Below, one piece after another: positions 1 to 9,281 of a stretch of DNA of 64,000 nt. Each line of letters opens with the position of its first letter. Position 1 is the first letter of the stretch. The notes under the pieces are model-generated. The model ran no database searches and was not told where the DNA came from. It was given only the letters and a program-made list of their open reading frames with translations. The stretch comes from Nonlabens agnitus (GTDB taxonomy: Bacteria > Bacteroidota > Bacteroidia > Flavobacteriales > Flavobacteriaceae), in NCBI RefSeq assembly GCF_002994045.1, contig NZ_MQUC01000003.1, positions 1,216,501-1,280,500 on the forward strand, written 5' to 3'. The translations under genes and the position numbers were made by a program.

Positions 1-31
1 CGCTTAAGCAATCAGCGGTTTAAGTGAAAAT

Positions 32-105
<74 letters not shown>

Positions 106-113
106 CGAAAAAA

Positions 114-138
114 CCCTTCAAATTTGAAGGGTTTTTTT
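114..138. terminator. Bidirectional terminator after tRNA and LacI gene
   Basis: A perfect palindrome at 114-131 (9-bp arms CCCTTCAAA/TTTGAAGGG) is followed by seven T on the plus strand and preceded by an A run, so it can stop the tRNA transcript and the convergent LacI-family gene ending at 137. Confidence 0.85.
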
Positions 139-1141
139 ATTTTCTAGTGGTTCCTCTTTCTAGCAGCGAGGTCTTTAGGGTATGCACTCTAGTCACCTTG
201 ATATCTTCAAGGTTGTTGATCAAGTTGCGCAATCTTGTAAAGGTCTTATTTCCCATTTCTACTGCATGTTGATCCACAACAGTCATTTTAGGGAACGAGT
301 ATTCTGAGGTGACTACATTAGAATAGCAAATGATCTGTAGATCATTTGGAATATTGACACCCAATTCTTTTGCTTTATTAAGCGCAATAATACCAGCCAT
401 TTGATCTAAGGCGATGATGGCGTCGATACCATCGTATTTTAAGGCATCCTCAATACGTGCATCAAGTTGTTTTTCATCCACATTAGTAATGACATTCAAC
501 AGTACATCTTCGTGTTGCGCCACTTGTCTTCTAATTCCTTCTTCTCTTAATTTACCAACACTTAATTGACTTATGGTGCTTATCATGCACAATTGCTTGT
601 CTCTTTTTTCAACTAGAAACTGTACTGCTCTGATTCCTGAAAGTAAATCATCGTTAGTGATTTTATCGCATTCAAGCTCGTCCACCACACGATCAAACAT
701 CACCATAGGGATTTTACGATCCAGTACTTTTTGAAAGTGACTGTAGTTGGAAGCGACCTGGGATTCCTCTGCCACGGCAACTATAAAACCATCAATAGTG
801 TTGTTGAGAAGGCTTTCTATAAAAGAGGCTTCTTTCTCAGTAGAGTCTCCAGTAAGGCACGTCAGGATCTTGTAATCATTCTCGGCTGCCATTTGTTCGA
901 TACCTGTAAGCACCTGGGCAAAAAAGCCGTTGACCACATCTGGAATGACCACAGCAATAATCTTATGGGCTTTGGGATGCTCAACCGTTCCTTTGTATCC
1001 CATCTTCCTGGCCGTGTTGACTACCAGTTGTTTAGTCTCTTCACTTATCTCGTTACTATTCTTCAGGGATTTTGAAATCGTAGAGATAGACAGTCCGAGC
1101 TTTTCGGCAAGTATACTTAAGGTGACCTTGTTTTTCTTCAC
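137..1141 (-). CDS. LacI-family transcriptional regulator
   Basis: This 334-residue protein has the LacI plan: an N-terminal helix-turn-helix (about residues 5-25, with SISTISKSL as recognition region), a hinge near residue 50, and a periplasmic-binding-protein-like effector domain (about 60-330). Members normally bind a sugar or nucleoside and repress or activate nearby carbohydrate genes. It is transcribed divergently from the LamG/T9SS protein at 1396, and the shared 254-bp intergenic region holds an imperfect inverted repeat that could be an operator. The effector cannot be read from sequence. Its 3' end abuts the terminator it shares with the tRNA. Confidence 0.9.
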   Translation of the reverse strand: MKKNKVTLSILAEKLGLSISTISKSLKNSNEISEETKQLVVNTARKMGYKGTVEHPKAHKIIAVVIPDVVNGFFAQVLTGIEQMAAENDYKILTCLTGDSTEKEASFIESLLNNTIDGFIVAVAEESQVASNYSHFQKVLDRKIPMVMFDRVVDELECDKITNDDLLSGIRAVQFLVEKRDKQLCMISTISQLSVGKLREEGIRRQVAQHEDVLLNVITNVDEKQLDARIEDALKYDGIDAIIALDQMAGIIALNKAKELGVNIPNDLQIICYSNVVTSEYSFPKMTVVDQHAVEMGNKTFTRLRNLINNLEDIKVTRVHTLKTSLLERGTTRK

Positions 1142-1193
1142 TCTAGAATTTTTAATAAAGGTAAATGTTTTGTTGTAGATACCATTAAAATTT

Positions 1194-1209
1194 CGCTTTC
1201 GCGAAAGCG
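1194..1209. repeat. Iterated 16-bp palindrome, copy 1 (intergenic)
   Basis: Perfect CGCTTTCGCGAAAGCG; symmetry extends to 22 bp (1191-1212). It lies upstream of the LacI gene start, in the divergent intergenic region. Confidence 0.98.
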
Positions 1210-1310
1210 AAACAACCGTTAAAACCTTTATATCTATTTTTACATTATACGCTTATGCGAACAAATATTCGTTATTAATTAATCGATAATATGTTTAAAT
1301 GCATTTATAT

Positions 1311-1355
1311 ATCGTTTAAAAACTATTAAAATGTTATAATGCATATTTTAACGAT
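1311..1355. promoter_or_regulatory. Candidate operator, imperfect inverted repeat
   Basis: ATCGTTTAAAA (1311-1321) and TTTTAACGAT (1346-1355) are inverted copies, one base different in length, separated by 24 nt in an AT-rich region between the LacI regulator and the LamG protein. It is a plausible LacI-family or promoter-proximal site. This is inference only. Confidence 0.3.
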
Positions 1356-1395
1356 TAACTGTGATATATTAGTTGTGTCCTAAAAATTACTAGAT

Positions 1396-4011
1396 ATGCT
1401 AAAAATTAATTCCTTTATCTCAACATTGATAATAGTACTATCTAATAGTTTTGCATTTGCTAATCCAACGATTCTCACATCTATGGGTAGCATTTCGCTT
1501 AATGGCAGCACAGATCAAGTCATTCTGCAAAATGACATATCATTTGGTGAAGCCTTTACCATATCTACATGGATAAATACGAGCAGCGATCAAAGCAGTG
1601 CCGTTCAAACCATCATTTCCAAAGGCGATCAAAATAACGGTTGGAACATCCAGCTTAATGAAAGCAATAAAATCCAAGTGACTTTTTATAAGGAAGGCGC
1701 AGCCACTCAAATGATTTCAAATCACTTCTTGAGTTATGACGTGTGGCGCCAGATCACTCTTACTTATACTGATGGCAGTTTGAAGATTCACATAGATGGT
1801 ATTTTGGACTCTGTTCAATCCTCTAATTTGACGGATCAATCTCAAAACCTACCCTTAATCATAGGTGCGACAAATTCATCAACTCCGCAACATTTTAAAG
1901 GATCTATTGATGAGGTTCGTGTTTTTGACAGAGCTCTTACTGTAGAGCAAATACGCTTCTTCATGAATCAGGAGCTAGTTAATGAAAATGATATGCTCGC
2001 TGGCGCCATCATCAAAACGTCTTCAAATAACACCAGTGCTTTACCCTGGAACAGCTTGATTACCTACTTAACCTTTAATAATGGAATCGCAACAGATCTC
2101 TCTGTGAGCGCTGCCACTTTAGACGCTCAACATTCAAGCTTCACGACAAACAATCAAAGTGCACCACTACCCTATGTTTCTGTTCAAAATGGAAACTGGA
2201 ATGCCAGTGATATTTGGGATGCTCAAAGTACTATCCACGCACCTGGATCTTTTAGAATCATGAATGGGGAGCAAGTTCGTGTTACTTGGAATATTGTGAA
2301 CAGTTATCATGATATTATCGTTTCTGAGGAGACTGAACTTTTGGCATTACAACTTAAAGCTAACACCATCAAAATTCAAAATGATCAAGCCCTAACCATT
2401 ACTGGATTTCTGCAACTTAATGGAACCTTAGATCTTGAAAATGAATCCCAACTTATTCAGACTGCTGGTAGTGAATTAGATCCATCCAGTACAGGGAAAA
2501 TTGAACGTGATCAACAAGGCACTGGAAACAAATACAATTACAACTACTGGAGCTCACCGGTGAGCTATACTGGTGTTAACGAGATCAATGGTGGTTTTGA
2601 CCTATCTGCCGTTATGATGGATGGGACCGACCCAGCGGCACCTAAACCATTAAACTTTACGAATCCAACCGACTCAGATGGTGCACCAGCAACCGAAAGC
2701 CAGGCAGCAACCGTATCTTCAAAATGGATACACAAATATGCCAATCTACCCTCAGGAACCTATGCCAACTGGCAATTTGTAGGTAACACAGGAAAGCTAA
2801 AGGCTGGAGAAGCCTATTCCATGAAAGGTACAGGATGTTCTACAGATCAAAACTATACATTTATGGGATTACCCAACAACGGCCCTATCGAGTTGACGGC
2901 TAATGCTGGTAACGATTATTTAGTTGGCAATCCATACCCTAGTGCTATGGACGCTACTCAATTCATCGCAGACAATCCTTTATTGGATGGCACGATTTAT
3001 TTTTGGGAGCATGTTGGCGGTGAGAGTCACAACCTTGAAAATTATGAAGGTGGTTACTCTATGTACAATCTTTCTGGTGGCACTCCTAATCCTACCATAG
3101 GCACTTCTGATGCCTTAATGAATAACGACGGGAAACAAGCCGAACTTCCTGGACGCTATATCCCAGTGGCACAAGGTTTTTTTGTGATAGTTAAAGATGA
3201 CGGTGCCATCAAGTTCAATAATGCCCAGCGCGTTTTTGAAAAGGAAGCATCAGGAAATAGTGTTTTTAAAGCTGCGCCAGGAAGTAATTTCAATCCATCG
3301 CTAGCCACTTATCAGCAACATGCAGACGAACGTACAAAAATTAGAATAGGATTTGATTCCCCTAACTTGATCCACAGGCAATTATTATTGACGATTGATC
3401 CAAACGCTACCACAGGTTATGATCGCGGTTATGATGGTTTGCAATTTGATGATCAAATGGATGACATGGCTTTCTGGGTAAAAAATGAGCGTCTATCCAT
3501 TCAAGGGATTGGGATTGTGAACGATGCTATAGAACTGCCTTTATTTGTAAAGCTTAGTGATCATGGAACGATCAAAATAGGATTGGATCACATAGAAAAC
3601 CTAGATCCAGACCAACCTGTATTTCTTAAAGATTCGGTTACCGGCGAAATGCATAACCTAAGAGAAGGCAAATTTCAAAGTCCTTTCTTATTTAGAGGTC
3701 AATACAAAACCAGATTCTCCATCATATTTCATGGTAAATCTACTTTGAGTAACGAGACGTTGGAAGATCAGGATAATATCTTAGTGTTCACGCCACAAGC
3801 GACTGACGCGATCCATATCAAAACTCCTGGAAATATTCAGTTGGATGAGGTGGTATTGATCAATATGATGGGACAACAAGTAAAATCTTGGAACGTTTCA
3901 ACGGGCAGCAAGGAGATCATTCTACCTCGTCAGAGCATAGCCAGTGGTAATTACATCGTCACTATGAAAAGTGATGGGCAAGATTACCAGCGCAAGGTGA
4001 TTTTGAAATAA
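1396..4011 (+). CDS. Secreted LamG-domain protein with T9SS sorting domain
   Basis: The 871-residue protein starts with a signal peptide (about residues 1-22, ending SFAFA). A LamG/concanavalin A-like jelly-roll domain follows at about 29-190 and includes the typical SIDEVRVFDRALTVEQI signature. The long middle (about 260-780) has no domain I can name. The last 75 residues form a type A T9SS sorting domain (VLINMMGQQV, then SGNYIVTMKSDG and a final KVILK), so the protein should cross the outer membrane by type IX secretion and be attached or released at the surface. It probably binds glycans or acts in adhesion; no catalytic residues are recognisable. It lies opposite a LacI regulator. Confidence 0.85.
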   Translation: MLKINSFISTLIIVLSNSFAFANPTILTSMGSISLNGSTDQVILQNDISFGEAFTISTWINTSSDQSSAVQTIISKGDQNNGWNIQLNESNKIQVTFYKEGAATQMISNHFLSYDVWRQITLTYTDGSLKIHIDGILDSVQSSNLTDQSQNLPLIIGATNSSTPQHFKGSIDEVRVFDRALTVEQIRFFMNQELVNENDMLAGAIIKTSSNNTSALPWNSLITYLTFNNGIATDLSVSAATLDAQHSSFTTNNQSAPLPYVSVQNGNWNASDIWDAQSTIHAPGSFRIMNGEQVRVTWNIVNSYHDIIVSEETELLALQLKANTIKIQNDQALTITGFLQLNGTLDLENESQLIQTAGSELDPSSTGKIERDQQGTGNKYNYNYWSSPVSYTGVNEINGGFDLSAVMMDGTDPAAPKPLNFTNPTDSDGAPATESQAATVSSKWIHKYANLPSGTYANWQFVGNTGKLKAGEAYSMKGTGCSTDQNYTFMGLPNNGPIELTANAGNDYLVGNPYPSAMDATQFIADNPLLDGTIYFWEHVGGESHNLENYEGGYSMYNLSGGTPNPTIGTSDALMNNDGKQAELPGRYIPVAQGFFVIVKDDGAIKFNNAQRVFEKEASGNSVFKAAPGSNFNPSLATYQQHADERTKIRIGFDSPNLIHRQLLLTIDPNATTGYDRGYDGLQFDDQMDDMAFWVKNERLSIQGIGIVNDAIELPLFVKLSDHGTIKIGLDHIENLDPDQPVFLKDSVTGEMHNLREGKFQSPFLFRGQYKTRFSIIFHGKSTLSNETLEDQDNILVFTPQATDAIHIKTPGNIQLDEVVLINMMGQQVKSWNVSTGSKEIILPRQSIASGNYIVTMKSDGQDYQRKVILK

Positions 4012-4014
4012 GCC

Positions 4015-5385
4015 TTACTTAAATCGCTGGATAAGCTCATCGGCAGTGAGTTGGTTTTGCTCACCGGTCTTCATGTTCTTAAGCGTTAGCTTACCAGATT
4101 TAATCTCGTCTTCACCGGCTAGAATCACAAATGGTATATCATTCTTATCTGCATAAGTCATTTGCTTTTTCATTTTCCCGCTGTCTGGATAGAGCTCTGT
4201 TTTGATGCCGCTTTCGCGAAAGCGAAACATCAATTTCATACAGTAACTAGCTTCAACCTCTCCAAAATTGATAAACAATATCTGCACGCCTGCTTTAACG
4301 GTTTCTGGAAAAAGATTCAGTTCTTCCAAGACCAAATAGATGCGGTCCAGCCCAAAGCTGATTCCAACACCACTCATGTCCTTCATTCCAAAAATACCGG
4401 TAAGGTCATCATATCGACCGCCACCACTTATGCTGCCCATAGCCACTCCTGCTGGAGCCGCCACTTCAAAAATGCAGCCGGTATAATAGTTAAGACCTCT
4501 GGCAAGGGTGATGTCAAGATCCAGATGTGTGGTTTTGAGTTCTAACCCAACCAGGTTTTCCTTTATAAATTCCAACTCTGCAATTCCTTGTAGTCCAATG
4601 TTGGAAGACGCCAACAAATTCTTCATCTGACCGATCTTCTCTTCAAAAGAACCATCCAGTTCAAAAACAGGTTGTAGTTTTTCTATCGCTTGTGGGTCAA
4701 TGCCTTTGTCCAGCATTTCCTGCTTCACCTTATCTGCTCCAATTTTATCAAGCTTGTCCAGTGCCACGGTAAAATCAATGAGCTTATCTTCTGCTCCCAT
4801 CATTTGAGCAATACCGGCAAGAACCTTACGATTGTTGATTTTGATCGTGCAACCCTCTAAGCCTAGATCGGTATAAACATCATCAAATAGTTTGATAAAT
4901 TCCACTTCTTGTAGCAATGAATCGCTACCAACAACATCGGCATCACATTGCGTGAATTCTCTAAAGCGACCCTTTTGCGGACGGTCTGCTCGCCACACGT
5001 TCTGGACTTGGTATCTTTTAAAGGGAAACGCAATCTCATTCTGGTGCTGTACCACATAACGCGCAAAAGGTACCGTCAGGTCGTAACGCAAGGCACGGTC
5101 GCTTATTTGCGGTGTGATGACCGATTCATCCTTTGTGGATAGGTCATCGTTATTCACTTTACTCAAATACTCACCATTATTCAAAATTTTGAATATCAAG
5201 CGGTCGCCTTCTTCTCCATATTTACCCAGCAATGTGTCAGAATTTTCAAAACTCGGTGTCTCAATCGGCATGAATCCGTAGGTCTGAAAATGCTTCTTGA
5301 TGGTGCTTATGATATATTCTCTACGAGATACTTCAGTAGGGTTAAAATCTCTAGTTCCTTTAGGTATGGAAGGTTTTTGTGCCAT
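4015..5385 (-). CDS. hisS: Histidyl-tRNA synthetase
   Basis: Class II aminoacyl-tRNA synthetase that charges tRNA-His, 456 residues from the chosen start. Motif 2 (WRADRPQKGRFREFTQCDAD), the histidine-binding ARGLNYYTG segment, GGGRYDDL and motif 3 (GVGISFGLDRI) are all present, followed by an anticodon-binding domain (about 355-456). I chose the ATG at 5385 because the longer frame starts only at TTG and the family begins with MAQKPSIPKGTRDF. A -7 box at 5403-5410 fits this start. One copy of the iterated palindrome (4209-4224) is read in frame as RFRES near the C-terminus. Confidence 0.97.
   Translation of the reverse strand: MAQKPSIPKGTRDFNPTEVSRREYIISTIKKHFQTYGFMPIETPSFENSDTLLGKYGEEGDRLIFKILNNGEYLSKVNNDDLSTKDESVITPQISDRALRYDLTVPFARYVVQHQNEIAFPFKRYQVQNVWRADRPQKGRFREFTQCDADVVGSDSLLQEVEFIKLFDDVYTDLGLEGCTIKINNRKVLAGIAQMMGAEDKLIDFTVALDKLDKIGADKVKQEMLDKGIDPQAIEKLQPVFELDGSFEEKIGQMKNLLASSNIGLQGIAELEFIKENLVGLELKTTHLDLDITLARGLNYYTGCIFEVAAPAGVAMGSISGGGRYDDLTGIFGMKDMSGVGISFGLDRIYLVLEELNLFPETVKAGVQILFINFGEVEASYCMKLMFRFRESGIKTELYPDSGKMKKQMTYADKNDIPFVILAGEDEIKSGKLTLKNMKTGEQNQLTADELIQRFK
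4209..4224. repeat. Iterated palindrome, copy 2 (in hisS)
   Basis: Perfect 16-mer CGCTTTCGCGAAAGCG inside hisS, read on the minus strand as MFRFRESG in the anticodon-binding domain. Confidence 0.98.
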
Positions 5386-5402
5386 GAATTGCAATAAAGA
5401 TG

Positions 5403-5410
5403 CAAATATA
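5403..5410 (-). promoter_or_regulatory. -7 box for hisS
   Basis: On the minus strand this reads TATATTTG, matching Bacteroidota TAnnTTTG, 17 nt upstream of the hisS ATG. Confidence 0.6.
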
Positions 5411-5545
5411 AAACCTTGAGCATAGAACTGAAGTTATGGTGACGGTTATTGTTGAACTATAAAACCAGTCAGTCGAATAACAAACGAGACATTAAATATT
5501 TCTCACTTGTATAAAACAATAAGTATTAAGTAAAAATTCCAGTCT

Positions 5546-5553
5546 TAGATTTG
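5546..5553 (+). promoter_or_regulatory. -7 box for ABC permease
   Basis: TAGATTTG matches TAnnTTTG, 33 nt upstream of the permease ATG at 5587. Confidence 0.55.
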
Positions 5554-5586
5554 TAACTTTTAAACTCATCATTAGTCCTATTAAGC

Positions 5587-6828
5587 ATGATTGGATTATT
5601 TAAGGAAAACCTAAGCATCGCCCAGCAGAACATTAAAGGTCAACTGCTGCGCACTATTCTTACCGTTTTTATCATCGCTATAGGAATTACAGCGTTGGTA
5701 GGTATTCTAAGTGCGGTCAATGCATTAGAGAGAACCTTGAGCGATGGTTTTTCTGATATAGGAACCAACACCTTTAGCATCCAGCGATATTCTTTAGGGA
5801 TACGACGCAGCGGCGGTGGCGAGGTACGCAAGATCAATCCAGTTATAGGGTACAGCGATGTTCGTGCTTTTGAAGGTGATTACGATTTTCCTACTGCACA
5901 AGTTGGCGTCTCATTTCAGGCAACCTCTCAAGCTGAGGTAAAAAGCGAGGATCGAAAGACGAAACCTAAAGTCATCGTATCTGGAGTTAATGAACACTTC
6001 ATAGATAACAGCGGTACTAAAATTGTGGATGGCCGTGGCTTTTCTGCCAGCGACATTGAAAATAATTCGAGAGTCGCTCTATTGGGCAGCGATATGGAAG
6101 ATGCTTTATTTCAGGGATTGAATCCTATAGGTCAAACCATTAGCATACGCGGTAACAAATTTACCGTGATAGGATTGTTGGAAGAAAAAGGGTCCACCTT
6201 TGGAAACAACGTCGACTTACGCGTACTGATACCATTAAATGTTGCGCGCAGCATCTACACCTTGCCTAATATCAATTATGACATTAGTGTGAAAGTAAAC
6301 GACCAGCAACTTATGGATGCCGCGAGAGACAAAGCAACACTGCTCATGCGCAGCATACGCGGTTTGACACCACTGGAAGAAGATAATTTTGGGATCGTAC
6401 AGCGTGACGAGCTCATGTCATCAGTTGACGAAATAAGCGTTGCGCTTAATGCAGCGGCGATTATCATAAGCGTGATTACCATTTTTGGTAGTTCCATTGC
6501 ATTGATGAACATCATGCTGGTATCTGTAACGGAACGTACGCGTGAAATAGGCGTGCGCAAAGCGCTTGGAGCCAAAAGATCTACTATTTCCTGGCAATTT
6601 TTTATTGAGACCTTACTGGTAAGCCAGTACGGCAGTATTGTCGGAATTATTTTAGGGATGTTGATAGGTTGGGGCGTTTCGGCAGGGTTTGAAATTCCGT
6701 TTCAAATACCGTGGACAGCCATCATTTGGGCCATCATCATTTCCATTGTGATCACCATATTCTCTGGTATTATTCCCGCTATCAAGGCGTCAAGATTGGA
6801 CCCTATCGAGGCATTGAGGTATGAGTAA
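5587..6828 (+). CDS. MacB/FtsX-type ABC transporter permease
   Basis: The 413-residue protein has one N-terminal membrane helix (about residues 20-42), a large periplasmic MacB_PCD-type domain (about 45-270) and three C-terminal helices in an FtsX domain (about 285-405, with the family motif VTERTREIGVRKALGAK). Such permeases pair with an ATPase and work as mechanotransmission or efflux devices for peptides, lipoproteins or macrolides. No ATPase gene is adjacent, so its partner must be encoded elsewhere. It overlaps the methyltransferase gene at 6821 by 8 bp, suggesting co-transcription. Confidence 0.9.
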   Translation: MIGLFKENLSIAQQNIKGQLLRTILTVFIIAIGITALVGILSAVNALERTLSDGFSDIGTNTFSIQRYSLGIRRSGGGEVRKINPVIGYSDVRAFEGDYDFPTAQVGVSFQATSQAEVKSEDRKTKPKVIVSGVNEHFIDNSGTKIVDGRGFSASDIENNSRVALLGSDMEDALFQGLNPIGQTISIRGNKFTVIGLLEEKGSTFGNNVDLRVLIPLNVARSIYTLPNINYDISVKVNDQQLMDAARDKATLLMRSIRGLTPLEEDNFGIVQRDELMSSVDEISVALNAAAIIISVITIFGSSIALMNIMLVSVTERTREIGVRKALGAKRSTISWQFFIETLLVSQYGSIVGIILGMLIGWGVSAGFEIPFQIPWTAIIWAIIISIVITIFSGIIPAIKASRLDPIEALRYE

Positions 6829-7405
6829 GATCATCACTCAAGTATATCGTTCTCCTCTGGGCGAACTTACTTTGGGTGTTTTTGAAAATCAACTTTGCTT
6901 ATGTGATTGGACCTATCGTAAGATGCGTGATCAAATCGATCAACGCATTCAAACCTTTTGTCGCGCTACCATGACTGAAGGTGATCATGAATTGATAGAT
7001 CTCGCCATCCAGCAATTGGATCAATACTTCCTTAAAGAACGCACACAATTTGATATCCCATTGCTATTGTGTGGTACGCCATTTCAGCAAAGCGTGTGGG
7101 ACAGCCTACTGCAAATTCCTTATGGAGAAACGGTTTCGTATAGTTCGCTTTCGCGAAAGCGAAATCAAAACAATCTTTCATCACAAACTCAACCTCAGGT
7201 TCTGAACAACGATGTATCCCCTAAAGATGTGCGAGCAGTTGCAGCTGCCAACGGTGCCAATGCAATTTCCATCATCATACCATGCCACCGAGTTATAGGT
7301 AGTGATGGTTCATTGACTGGGTACGCCGGTGGATTGAACGCCAAGAAAAAGTTATTGGAGCTGGAAGGAGTCGATCTTACGCACGGCCAGCAACGGTTAT
7401 TTTAG
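6821..7405 (+). CDS. Methylated-DNA--protein-cysteine methyltransferase
   Basis: Suicide DNA repair enzyme that takes the alkyl group from O6-alkylguanine onto a cysteine. The active-site motif PCHRVIG contains Cys155, and the DNA-binding region (VRAVAAANGANA) precedes it. Relative to the usual family pattern, where the SYSSLA segment is followed within about 10 residues by VRAVAAAN, this 194-residue protein carries some 15-20 extra residues (about 112-136). They begin exactly at the iterated palindrome (7146-7161, read SLSRKR). The gene overlaps the upstream permease by 8 bp and shares a 4-bp stop-codon overlap with the convergent gene at 7402. Confidence 0.93.
   Translation: MSKIITQVYRSPLGELTLGVFENQLCLCDWTYRKMRDQIDQRIQTFCRATMTEGDHELIDLAIQQLDQYFLKERTQFDIPLLLCGTPFQQSVWDSLLQIPYGETVSYSSLSRKRNQNNLSSQTQPQVLNNDVSPKDVRAVAAANGANAISIIIPCHRVIGSDGSLTGYAGGLNAKKKLLELEGVDLTHGQQRLF
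7146..7161. repeat. Iterated palindrome, copy 3 (in methyltransferase)
   Basis: Perfect 16-mer with 20-bp extended symmetry (7144-7163), translated SSLSRKRN. It sits at the edge of an unusual insertion in the protein. Confidence 0.98.
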
Positions 7406-7896
7406 AAACCGTTTTTCTCTTTTCCCATTTCCATCAAATCATCAAAATAGCGGAATAAATCACCTTTTGTGATGACTGCACCAGATTCGATGAGTTTGAA
7501 TTTGTCGAGGTTGGGATCCTCGCCGTAGGTTTTGTTTGCCGTAAAGATTTTTACTTCTTCATCCAGCAAATTGTTTTGCAGCCATTTGTAACCGGTTGCA
7601 GTGGTGATGTCAATCTTGTTGTCGCCCACGATGATTGAGATCAAGCCCATGTCCTTTTCTCGCAGTTCAAAGAGATTCATCGTTTGCGGACTTATGTGTT
7701 CCAAAAACTTGGCCTTGCCTAATACACCTTCCCAGACCAAATCCGAGAATATGTCGATCTCTTCTTCAGCTACTTCAGGCTTATCTTTTTTTATTTTGTC
7801 CCATTCTGCCGCGTCAATAGATTGAGTGGCTAGAAAGTTGATGAATTCTGGATGTAATTCTTCCAGCTGTTCTTTAGTAAGTCTTCTGTACTTCAT
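7402..7896 (-). CDS. Conserved hypothetical protein (DUF6495-like)
   Basis: This 164-residue acidic protein opens with MKYRRLTKEQLEELHPEFINF, which I recall as typical of the Flavobacteriaceae DUF6495 family; that assignment is from memory. It has no signal peptide or membrane segment, so it is probably cytoplasmic, and its function is unknown. It lies just downstream of the rpsF-rpsR-rplI operon on the same strand, behind a terminator hairpin, so it may get read-through transcription. Its TAA stop overlaps the TAG of the methyltransferase on the other strand. Confidence 0.75.
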   Translation of the reverse strand: MKYRRLTKEQLEELHPEFINFLATQSIDAAEWDKIKKDKPEVAEEEIDIFSDLVWEGVLGKAKFLEHISPQTMNLFELREKDMGLISIIVGDNKIDITTATGYKWLQNNLLDEEVKIFTANKTYGEDPNLDKFKLIESGAVITKGDLFRYFDDLMEMGKEKNGF

Positions 7897-7907
7897 ATCA
7901 AGTCATA

Positions 7908-7937
7908 AAAAAGCCGTCCCAAAATTTGGAACGGCTC
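7908..7937 (-). terminator. Terminator of the rpsF-rpsR-rplI operon
   Basis: AGCCGT (7912-7917) pairs with ACGGCT (7931-7936), with an internal CC/GG extension. On the minus strand it is followed by a T run. It lies 20 nt after the rplI stop. Confidence 0.8.
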
Positions 7938-7956
7938 TATTCAATTCAATTGTGTG

Positions 7957-8409
7957 TTATCCTTTTGTAGCGACAACATCAAATGTGAAAGAAGTCTGTA
8001 CTTCACGGTGAAAACGCACCGTTGCTTCATATTGTCCCAATCTCTTGATGTTACCACCAGCGATAGAGATGAACTTCTTGTCTATTTCAATGCCTTCTTT
8101 TGCAAGAGCGTCAGAAAGATCTGCTGTCGTTACAGAACCGAAAAGCTTGTCGCCTTCTCCTGCTTTTACAGCCATTTTAAGATCCAAAGCGCTTAGTTTG
8201 TCTGCTTGCGATTGTGCCGCCTTGACATTAGAAGCTTCTTTATGTGCACGCTGCTTTACCGTTTCGGCAAGTTGCTTTTTTGCTCCAGGTGTTGCCATTA
8301 CAGCTTTTCCTTGAGGTATCAAAAAGTTACGGCCATAACCAGGCTTAACAGTAACCACATCGTCTGTAAAGCCTAGGTGCTCTACATCTTGTTTTAGTAT
8401 TAGTTCCAT
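7957..8409 (-). CDS. rplI: 50S ribosomal protein L9
   Basis: 150 residues, the normal length. The N-terminal rRNA-binding domain (MELILKQDVEHLGFTDDVVTVKPGYGRNFLIPQGKA) is followed by a long connecting helix (about 45-75) and the C-terminal domain. It is the last gene of the rpsF-rpsR-rplI operon, 18 bp after rpsR, with a terminator behind it. Confidence 0.97.
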   Translation of the reverse strand: MELILKQDVEHLGFTDDVVTVKPGYGRNFLIPQGKAVMATPGAKKQLAETVKQRAHKEASNVKAAQSQADKLSALDLKMAVKAGEGDKLFGSVTTADLSDALAKEGIEIDKKFISIAGGNIKRLGQYEATVRFHREVQTSFTFDVVATKG

Positions 8410-8427
8410 TGTTTGAGTCTGATTAGA

Positions 8428-8724
8428 TTATTTTAATAGGTCACCTTCAAATGGCATCAAAGCGATGTGTCTACATCTTTTGATGGCAACGGCTACCTTG
8501 CGCTGATATTTAAGACTTGTTCCTGTCAATCGTCTAGGAAGTATTTTTCCTTGCTCGTTGACAAGACCCATCAAGAAATCTGGATCCTTGTAGTCTATAT
8601 ATTTAATACCGCTACGTTGAAAACGACAGTATTTTTTTCTCTCTTGAGTCTCGATCTTTAAAGGAGACAGGTAACGTATGTCACCGTCTTTTTTTCCTTT
8701 AGCTTGTTGTTGTAATGTTGCCAT
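8428..8724 (-). CDS. rpsR: 30S ribosomal protein S18
   Basis: 98 residues with the S18 core ([27 protein letters not shown], then [21 protein letters not shown]). S18 forms a heterodimer with S6 on the platform of the small subunit, matching the adjacent rpsF two bases upstream. The N-terminal 30 residues are basic, as is common in Bacteroidota. Confidence 0.97.
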   Translation of the reverse strand: MATLQQQAKGKKDGDIRYLSPLKIETQERKKYCRFQRSGIKYIDYKDPDFLMGLVNEQGKILPRRLTGTSLKYQRKVAVAIKRCRHIALMPFEGDLLK

Positions 8725-8726
8725 AA

Positions 8727-9071
8727 TTAAGCTTGAGATTTTTTAGACATTCTACTTCTTCTTTTTTCTGCCCACTCGATAGCGTATTTATCAAGTCTTA
8801 CAGTAAGGTATCTCATCACGCGCTCGTCACGACGGAATTCTACCTCATAGTCATTGATTACCTCACCTGGTGCGGCAAATTGGAAAAGGTGGTAAAAACC
8901 ACTCTTCTTGTTGTCGATTGTGTAAGCCAATTTTTTAAGGCCCCAATCTTCGTTAGCTACCATCTTGGCACCACGCTCAGTAAGGAAATTCTCAAACTTC
9001 TTTACTGTTTCCTTTACCTGATCATCAGATAAAACGGGATTCAAAATGAAAACAGTTTCGTATTGATTCAT
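8727..9071 (-). CDS. rpsF: 30S ribosomal protein S6
   Basis: 114 residues with the ferredoxin-like S6 fold signature ([22 protein letters not shown] at the start, [23 protein letters not shown] later). It is the first gene of the three-gene ribosomal operon. A -7 box lies at 9095-9102, 24 nt upstream of the ATG. Confidence 0.97.
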   Translation of the reverse strand: MNQYETVFILNPVLSDDQVKETVKKFENFLTERGAKMVANEDWGLKKLAYTIDNKKSGFYHLFQFAAPGEVINDYEVEFRRDERVMRYLTVRLDKYAIEWAEKRRSRMSKKSQA

Positions 9072-9094
9072 GTTACATTATTTTAAAACGAGTG

Positions 9095-9102
9095 CAAAAA
9101 TA
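9095..9102 (-). promoter_or_regulatory. -7 box of the rpsF operon
   Basis: The minus strand reads TATTTTTG, a perfect TAnnTTTG match, upstream of rpsF. Confidence 0.65.
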
Positions 9103-9281
9103 CATTTTTTCCACAAACCCAGCAATATATTTTATACTAGTTATTTAGGTCATTACCTGAAAAACAATACTGGCTCAAATCGTTAAAAAAACCTAAAGTA
9201 TCGATTAATGAACACTTTTATTTGCATTTCGTCTATAAAGGTATTAGTATTGTTTAGTATTTACTTAACCAGACTTTTCTT

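Noticed and set aside
5386..5394. Upstream TTG start for hisS
   Set aside because: The family begins at MAQKPSIPKGTRDF and the -7 box spacing fits the ATG at 5385 better.
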